Assembly (NCBI GenBank): GCA_026874595.1
Contig: CM049310.1
Location: forward strand, 87,333,056-87,397,055
Length of the DNA: 64,000 bases
Direction of reading: 5' to 3'
Origin: Sipunculus nudus
Lineage: Eukaryota; Annelida; Sipuncula; Golfingiida; Sipunculidae
The notes beneath the pieces are model-generated. The model was not told where the DNA came from. It saw only the letters and a program-made list of their open reading frames with translations, and ran no database searches. Position numbers and translations under genes: made by a program. Numbering within the stretch: the first letter of the stretch is position 1; every line of letters begins with the position of its first letter. Below are positions 58,001 to 64,000 of the stretch, piece after piece.

Positions 58001-61000
58001 TGTGTAAAATTGTACCCTTTCATTTTACTTCATTTTTGCATCATAATATGATTAGGCTCGATTTGAGTAAAATTGAAGGGTCAGTTATCAGCACAGTTTA
58101 CACAATTGACACTTTTTTAAGGTAGTCAGCTATGGTCAGTAACTGCTGCAAAAGTCAACTCTGATCCACTAAGTCCAACAGCCAAAACATTTTGAGCATC
58201 TGGCTGGATGCTGGTACCCCTCAAACTGATCAAGAAAGTGAGAATTAGCACATCACAGACTCTTACCCCTGTGTTCCTGTAGCCCTATATGTAATTCTAA
58301 ATACATCTATAAAAGGAAACTTTCAATATTTAATGTATGGTTAAGGTGGGGGATTATAGTCTGATATGACCGATGATGTCCCTCTCATCTTGCTGGTTTT
58401 TCTTGGAGATTTTCTTGGGTTCCTACGGATCATACAATCCAGGCAGCCATAATAGGTGTTAGAAGGTTATTTGTTCTACATTTGCCTAATACCCATAACT
58501 AGAACCTATTCATTTTTAGTCAAGAGAGTGCCCGCTTGTGGGAAAGACTTTGACTATAGTCTGTTTCACCACAACCTGTCCACCTGTTTTTTTGTAGATA
58601 ATTTTCTTAAAAATTTATATTTTTCAATTATTTCTAGAAAACTAAACATGGAGGTGACAACCTAATATGGCAATTAAGAATTTTACAATAAATCCCCAGT
58701 TTTTTTTTCACAACTTTTAATCTCTTCACAATTATCTGGCAGATATGATGTGTCCTTGCATTAGTAGCCATCTTTGTTTTAGCTGGTTATATTTTTTAGA
58801 GTGATTACATGACATCATCCAATCAGCAGCTGTCAACTGAGGCTGCTTTTGCATGTGGCAAATGACCTTGACGGCCATATGTGGGTCTGATATGTAGTAA
58901 ATGTAGACTGATTTCTCATATCTGGAAATAATTCTGCGTCTTAAATAATGTGTAAGGTAGGTATTTATTTACCTTGTTGAAAATAAGGTCCTTTAATCCT
59001 GTACTCTCCACTATAACTGTTTCCCTTGAAATGTTACTTGTAAAGATTTTCATAGCAAAAAACAGGTGGACATGAGGGGATTGAACAGACTTTAGAACTT
59101 TTGGCGGTCAGAACGGGAGGGGAACCCACGTCCTTGCAGTCACAAGTCCAGTGCACTAACCATTACATCCCCATGCTCCATACTTATTGTGAATATAACT
59201 TACTAAAATACATTTAACTTTCAATATATCACAAGCAATATCTGAACCTTTAGATCTTACCTCTGTCCCTGGCTGAAAGATCAAACCATCAATCTCATGG
59301 CTGAGTTCTTGAGAAAACTTTCCTTCCAAAAGCTAGAAGCAAAGGAAAGAGACCTGACATGAATGTTATGTCAAATAACATCAATACTACACTGATTTTT
59401 TTGTTTCTGATTTATATAATAAAGCGGTAGCAGCTTTACAGAAAGTCCTGCACAATAGTACTAGATTTCAAATGTCATTATAGGCCTGCCAACGGCAAAG
59501 GACTTAAATAAAAAGAGCCAAAATAAACAAGAGCACCCAAATAGTGCATAATACACCTGTCACATATCTTGTGACCTCTGACCTCTATGCATGAATTTTG
59601 CTGAGAATGCAATTCAGGTGTGAAACTGTATTGTTTAATGTCCTGAAAAATCCATTAAATTTCTGGTAAGTCATCATGGGTGCCACTAAAGTTTGGTGAC
59701 CTCTGATCTAACCTCATTAAATATGCATGGTTTTGCTGGAAATAATATTGAGGTGAGAAATCATTTTGATAAATATTTCTTTTGAGTTCTATTAAAATCC
59801 ATCATATTCCTGGTAAGTTATTGAGGCAACACAACATACTAGCCTAGTGACATCTGACCATATTATAAATGTGTGAATTTAGCCCATAATAGATCTTGGG
59901 CCAGATAATCTACTGGTAGGTAGTTATGGTGCGTTTCATGAAAATCTATCCAAGCCTTGGTAAGTTATCCAACTATATTAAAAGTTAAGAGGGGTGGCAG
60001 ATAAAAATAGTAATTAGCAACAATCTAAAGCTAAATCCTCAAAAAAGTGTGATTCTTTAAAAAAAGATTGATTTGGCTGGCTTGCTTAATTTAACAACAA
60101 AAAGGTTATTAGACATTAGCAAAATAAAACCTGAACAAGGCAGAGGATTTAAAAAGTTATCTGCTGAAGTAAAAGAACAAATTTTATAATGTTCACTATT
60201 TTCTCAAACTGGCTTATAAAATTCTCAACTGAAACTTAACTTGTCAATTTCATGTTTACAGAGTCCCAGGATAAACCTGTTTGATCAAATCTGTCTTGAT
60301 CATACATTTTTCCAAAGTGTGGTTGTTAAGTATTTGTGTTAAAAGTTACAACAGTAGCCTTTCTCCAGGTAGTAGAGTGGAAGCTGTCTGAAAAGCCACC
60401 TGTTAATTCAGACAACCCTTGAGTGAACCAAAAGCCCTCACTTTATAATTGAACTGTGAATTAGGCCCCATTTTGAATAGTCCCATGGGGGTCTTATTAC
60501 ACAGGTTTTATGGTAATGATATTCAAACTAGAAATATGCATTCTCAGGAATGCAGGCCTATACCATGTGGGCCGTCGTTAATGTGGGGTATTCTACAACA
60601 TGTGTTTTCATTCACATATAAGCCAATATTCCCCAGTTCATTGGTGCTATGTTCCCTAAGAATTTGTATTCAATTATTCGGTCCATATTACCATGTTCAA
60701 TTGGGGATATGTGACTGCACATTTGAGAATATTCCTGGCAGTCCTCCCTGGATCTGAAACATGAGCAGGACCCACACCAAAATCTAATCAAATCCTCAAA
60801 GGCCCATTCCAGAGGTGCCCTGAAAATTTCTTGGGATTCCATTCATGATTGTGTGAGTTATGTTGTGAACAAACACAGAATGGTGAATGACAACATACCC
60901 TCCTGGCTGATGAAAATATGACCAAAGCCATAGATAAAGATGGCCAACTTACACTCTTTGCTACTTGGATGTCCCAGAAAGGTTTGGCACGCACACTGAA

Positions 61001-63609
61001 GGGTTCTCTTGTTTTGTCAAGCCTCCCTTCTTTCATCATGTTATGCCGGGCCTCCACAATCTCTTTCTGGATGCAGAGTAGACGTCGACTCAAGTCTGTA
61101 TCCCCAACTTCCTTACCCTGAAAAATTACAAATTTAAAGTTCGAAGATTACTAACTAGAAAGGCCTCGTTTTGTAGAAAAAAAGTATGTCTTCCCCATGG
61201 CATTCTGGGCCCCTATTCCAAAGTTTGAAGCAAAGGATGAAGTACCAGTACTTCTGCTGAAGTTATGGTGTTCATAAATTTGTCAGTTTCCATGATCTCT
61301 CCTTGAAGTTAGAGATGACCAGTTTTCATACTTGAATGAAACAAGAGTTGTGTAAGATCTGAGAAAAAAATGTGCATTCCGGCAAAATATTCTAGTATTA
61401 TTTGCCTTTATTTCTCTTTATATATTGGTCGATGAGAAAATTACTTAAAACTACTGTATCACAGATATTTACTGCTTTTTTCCCCGCTTTGTTGAAACTT
61501 GAGTAGATTAATACAGGTTAATTAAGGTATAATGATGGGACTTAAAATTGGTCAGAAAACCACAAATGACTCACCTCAAACCTGACTATATCATATACCA
61601 GAAAGCGTGGAACTGACTTGCCGTCAACCTTGTCCAAAATCATCTCCTGCAAAAAAGTTACATTATTAACGATATGCGATGAAGAGATGACCCGTCAAGG
61701 CAAAGATACTAGTCTGAGCCTCTACCCTCCAAGGCTGAGACAAGTCACCACCATCGAAGTCAGTGTCCCTGTAACCTAAGGATTTAATATCTCTATTCCT
61801 TTCTGAGTTGACACATAAGTGACACTTACATTCCAAACGCATCTTTTAGAATTCCAAACGCATCTTTTAGAATTCCAAACCCATCTTTTAGAATTCTTCT
61901 GTTGCCTAGAGGTCACTTTGGCCAGAGGCCAGAAGACCTTAACACTGAGCCAAAGTCATTGTCTTTGCATGGGCGGGACAGAGGCCTGTGGAACCTTCAA
62001 ATCATGATTCAGGGGTGTACTTAAAAAAGATTAAAGGATGGCCGTCGACATGGTGACAGATACTGCCCATACAATATGACCCTTCTATAGGATGAGTGAA
62101 TAAAAATTTATCAATATTTTACGAGTGTAAAAATACTTAATCCAGATGGAAACTTCTTTGAAACAAGGTTTTTGAACATGTAAATGGAGTACTATAACTA
62201 GTTAATGAGTACCCAAATAATATTTTTTATTTATATTTTGTTGACACATGAGATGACTTACCCCATCTACTAGAGTATCTCTCAAGTGCTGTTCTAAGTT
62301 CTTCCGATGGGGAAACACAAGATTTGGCACATGGAAGACGCAGTTGTCTCGATCCAACATGAAGACATTGTTAGGACCATCAATATACATCAAATACCTG
62401 TGAACAATTTAAAATATAACCCATGATTCTCCAAATGCAATGTAATAATACAAAGTGTAGACATATTATGATGGAACAAGTGACCCACTGGTCATGATGC
62501 TCAGCTAATCATCAAGCAGGACCTATTATATCAGTCTTGTTTGTGACTTTTAGTCACATTTATAAGAACTTGTTAGCCCTTTCTGTATAAACTCTGTCGG
62601 ATAACAGAAATGTATACATCTGGTTAAGTCACATTGAGTGATGATCCATTAGGAGAACTATTGATTGCTGTGGTAATAGGAGACCTTTCTGTGACGTTGA
62701 TCTTTGACCATCTCAAATATACATTAAACATGCAAAAATAATAATGATTGACCATTATGTAACTGGACCAAAATAATGATGGTATACAGTACGAAGTAGC
62801 AACACTGTTAAAAAAATAAACAACATATCCACTGGAAACTTGATAGGTTTACAAAGATTCTCAATGATGTCCTGACATAGCAAGACTGATGATCTAGAAA
62901 TAGCAATAATTTGTTTTGTTCAGTGTGTACAGTTAGCATATAAAGTCACTTGGATTGGTCAATTAGCCAAATACTTGAAATAGTTTGACTCCTTGGTAGG
63001 GCTCAGCTCATTGAAAGCCTTGCCCATAGGGAGATGATATTCCTCCACTCAAAGACTGCCTCTCTTGAACACCATTACAGCCCTCTAACACTGGAGAGTC
63101 TACAACCAGCGTATTAGCATCCAAGTGCCTTTACATCTTGCATTGAGGACTGCACTTTAAGGCTCTATGAGGATGCAAATATTTTCATCATATTTGTCAA
63201 TGCCTCATGATACAGGAAATGACTCATTACCACAGAGATGGATTTTCAGTTTTTTTTTTATGAGTACACATGTATCCTTTTGTGTTAATTCATCACTCAT
63301 ACTCAGTCTAATGTTATGATTATTGGCTGTTTACCATTAAATCAATGCAACAAGAAGAATGACCATTGTAGTACATTCAACCATACAGCTAGTATCACTA
63401 CTTAAGTTAGGCTTACCAGCCCAATGTAAATGCCTACTGAGTCATGTATTCATGGCTACCCTTGAACAGACCATAGTAAATGACCTTTAACATGACCACA
63501 TACTGACCTGACGCCATCTGCTTTCCAGCTGACCTTGAATGGTTTCTGTTCCAACATCAACATGTTCTTCAGATCCATGGATACTGGCTGAGCCCCAGGG
63601 AAACCAGAC
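54851..63609 (-). CDS. RNGTT: mRNA-capping enzyme, guanylyltransferase part (3' nine exons)
   Basis: Exons in transcription order: 63609-63508, 62397-62262, 61646-61575, 61117-60953, 59332-59261, 57693-57593, 55885-55819, 55557-55428 and 55023-54851 (TAA). All introns are GT-AG and in frame, giving about 338 residues. The enzyme transfers GMP from GTP to the diphosphate end of nascent mRNA in the nucleus. Visible nucleotidyltransferase motifs: KADG with the catalytic Lys (first exon), [10 protein letters not shown] and [20 protein letters not shown], and the OB-fold motif [12 protein letters not shown]. The C-terminus [11 protein letters not shown] resembles the Pro-rich end of animal RNGTT. 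The N-terminal RNA triphosphatase domain (roughly 260 residues in animal enzymes of ~600) must lie right of the window. Confidence 0.96.
55428..55557 (-). CDS. RNGTT: RNGTT exon: OB fold, motif VI
   Basis: It reads [20 protein letters not shown] then [16 protein letters not shown], the conserved final motif of capping guanylyltransferases. It ends in phase 1 at GTATGTG. Confidence 0.96.
55819..55885 (-). CDS. RNGTT: RNGTT exon: OB-fold start
   Basis: It encodes [20 protein letters not shown] then IK, matching L-L-P-x-x-x-G-x-LYVG in animal enzymes. The donor is GTAAGAG. Confidence 0.93.
56010..56460. repeat. Dispersed repeat family, two inverted copies in tandem (RNGTT intron)
   Basis: Copies at about 56010-56200 and 56260-56460 both run GTTTATAATATGTGGGGG, CCAC, AATAATC, CATTCAACAAG/ATTCAACAAGAG, TCAGA-AA-CCAGAG and TTTTGCAAC. 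They are reverse complements of the elements at 33858 and 35540. Confidence 0.7.
57593..57693 (-). CDS. RNGTT: RNGTT exon: motif V
   Basis: It lies between minus-strand TTCACCAG and GTCAGT. It encodes [20 protein letters not shown] then [16 protein letters not shown] is nucleotidyltransferase motif V. Confidence 0.96.
57694..59260. other. RNGTT: RNGTT intron, one SINE-like copy and nothing else seen
   Basis: AT-rich intron sequence with no open frame of interest. The minus-strand SINE-like copy at 59107-59184 is listed separately. Confidence 0.55.
59107..59184 (-). mobile_element. tRNA-derived SINE-like element, second copy
   Basis: The minus strand reads GGGGATGTAATGGTTAG, GCACTGGACTTGTG and, about 40 bp after the A-box, GGGTTCCCCTCC (B-box-like). 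It shares TAATGGTTAG and CTGGACTTGTG with the element at 3579. Confidence 0.6.
59261..59332 (-). CDS. RNGTT: RNGTT exon: motif IV
   Basis: It lies between minus-strand GCTTCTAG and GTAAG. It reads [20 protein letters not shown] then PGTE; DGLIF is motif IV. Confidence 0.96.
59333..60952. other. RNGTT: RNGTT intron, repeat fragments only
   Basis: It contains a weak repeat of the phrase AAAAATCCATYAAATTTCTGG/AAGTTATC around 59640-59970, a stretch at 60400-60440 resembling 20230-20300, and at about 60800-60880 a fragment of the foldback family seen at 28086-28273. No gene is seen. Confidence 0.5.
60953..61117 (-). CDS. RNGTT: RNGTT exon: central guanylyltransferase segment
   Basis: It lies between minus-strand TTTTTCAG and GTAAGT. 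It encodes [20 protein letters not shown], then [20 protein letters not shown], closely matching the conserved TREPFSVR-xK-x-F segment. Confidence 0.96.
61575..61646 (-). CDS. RNGTT: RNGTT exon: DGEMI motif segment
   Basis: Between minus-strand TTTTGCAG and GTGAGTC. With the previous exon's final Gly it forms [20 protein letters not shown] then DIVRFE, i.e. the DGE motif followed by the PRYL-x-YD segment. Confidence 0.95.
61833..61897. repeat. 21-bp triplication in an RNGTT intron
   Basis: ATTCCAAACGCATCTTTTAG plus A occurs three times in tandem, the third copy with CCC for CGC. Confidence 0.9.
62262..62397 (-). CDS. RNGTT: RNGTT exon: guanylyltransferase motif III region
   Basis: It lies between minus-strand TGTTCACAG and GTAAGTC. 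It reads [20 protein letters not shown] then [13 protein letters not shown] and TLVDG. Confidence 0.97.
63508..63609 (-). CDS. RNGTT: RNGTT exon: catalytic lysine (first in window)
   Basis: It lies between minus-strand TTAAGCAG and GTCAGT. It encodes [20 protein letters not shown] then [13 protein letters not shown]. The Lys of KADG is the covalent GMP-binding residue (motif I). It starts in mid-codon, so upstream exons lie beyond 64000. Confidence 0.96.
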
Positions 63610-63752
63610 CTGCTTAAAAAACACACACTCACTTACTTGTCATACACATGACAAACATCAGTCACAGGTCTGCAAATGCCTTAGACTCTGACAAAAATCA
63701 ATTTCTGACAATCACCTGTACACCTCCCTTCCTTACAAGGACTGCAGCATAA

Positions 63753-64000
63753 GAGAAAAAAAATATTATGTTTCTCAGGCATTTTTTTCTGGAAATGATG
63801 CAGGCGGGTGGCTTGTTATTTTATTTTTCACTGTGAAATAGCATAAATATAACGAATTATTTCTCATAAACTGGGATTGAAATGACTCATTTCCACAGTA
63901 TTTCTTGAAATATTAGATAATAAAACAACTACAGGCCCGGTTTCAAAATCTCACAATGAACACCAGAACATGCAGGGACCCGCCGATGGCAATGACATGG
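63753..64000. mobile_element. Harbinger-like MITE, diverged copy 4 (runs off the window)
   Basis: The left end after TAA (63750-63752) reads GAGAAAAAAAATATTATG, then TTTCTCAGGCATTTTTTTCT and TGATGCAGGCGGGTGG, matching the same end of copy 3. The interior diverges and the right end is not in the window. Confidence 0.5.

Overview
This window is nuclear DNA from an animal. It has spliced genes with GT-AG introns, long AT-rich introns, many microsatellites and minisatellites, short inverted-repeat transposons and tRNA-derived SINEs. The gene content (an invertebrate GGT7-type gamma-glutamyltransferase, an RNGTT capping enzyme and a Mab-21-like/TPR protein) together with the repeat style suggests a lophotrochozoan, most likely a bivalve mollusc. 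The species is not determined, and this placement is inference.

Layout. (1) About 4490-33436, plus strand: 15 exons of a GGT7-like gamma-glutamyltransferase. The first coding exon(s) are not found and lie upstream; the last ~597 residues can be read without a break, through every splice junction, to a TAA stop. (2) 33437-38587: 3' flank and repeats. (3) 38588-39601, minus strand: an apparently single-exon 337-aa orphan protein with a TATA-like box and three R-x-x-S-L-P motifs. (4) 39602-48052: repeat-rich DNA with a ~280-bp satellite, two MITEs, and a G29 and a C21 homopolymer run. (5) 48060-50123, plus strand: a 687-aa Mab-21-like protein with a degenerate nucleotidyltransferase region and C-terminal TPR-like helices. 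(6) 54851-63609, minus strand: the last nine exons of mRNA-capping enzyme RNGTT (guanylyltransferase and OB fold). Its N-terminal triphosphatase exons lie beyond the right edge.

The most unusual structure is in the GGT7-like gene. Several of its introns hold tandem arrays built from the gene's own splice sites. In intron 5, about 160 copies of a 33-bp unit each carry 9 nt of the start of exon 6 plus the 24 nt of intron before it: a branch-point-like TGAC, a pyrimidine tract and CACACAG. The last copy is the acceptor actually used. In intron 8, the end of exon 8 plus its donor is repeated 11 times. In intron 14, the first 18 nt of the intron, beginning with the donor GTAAGT, are repeated in tandem. 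Intron 4 has a 30-bp array that also ends in an acceptor-like CAG. Intron 10 holds a separate 27-bp array of about 76 units that leaves several reading frames open but is not a gene.

The genes do not form an obvious pathway. The GGT7-like protein is a type II membrane ectoenzyme-type protein, RNGTT acts on nuclear mRNA 5' ends, and the Mab-21-like protein belongs to the cGAS/Mab-21 structural superfamily. Their proximity is best read as ordinary linkage.
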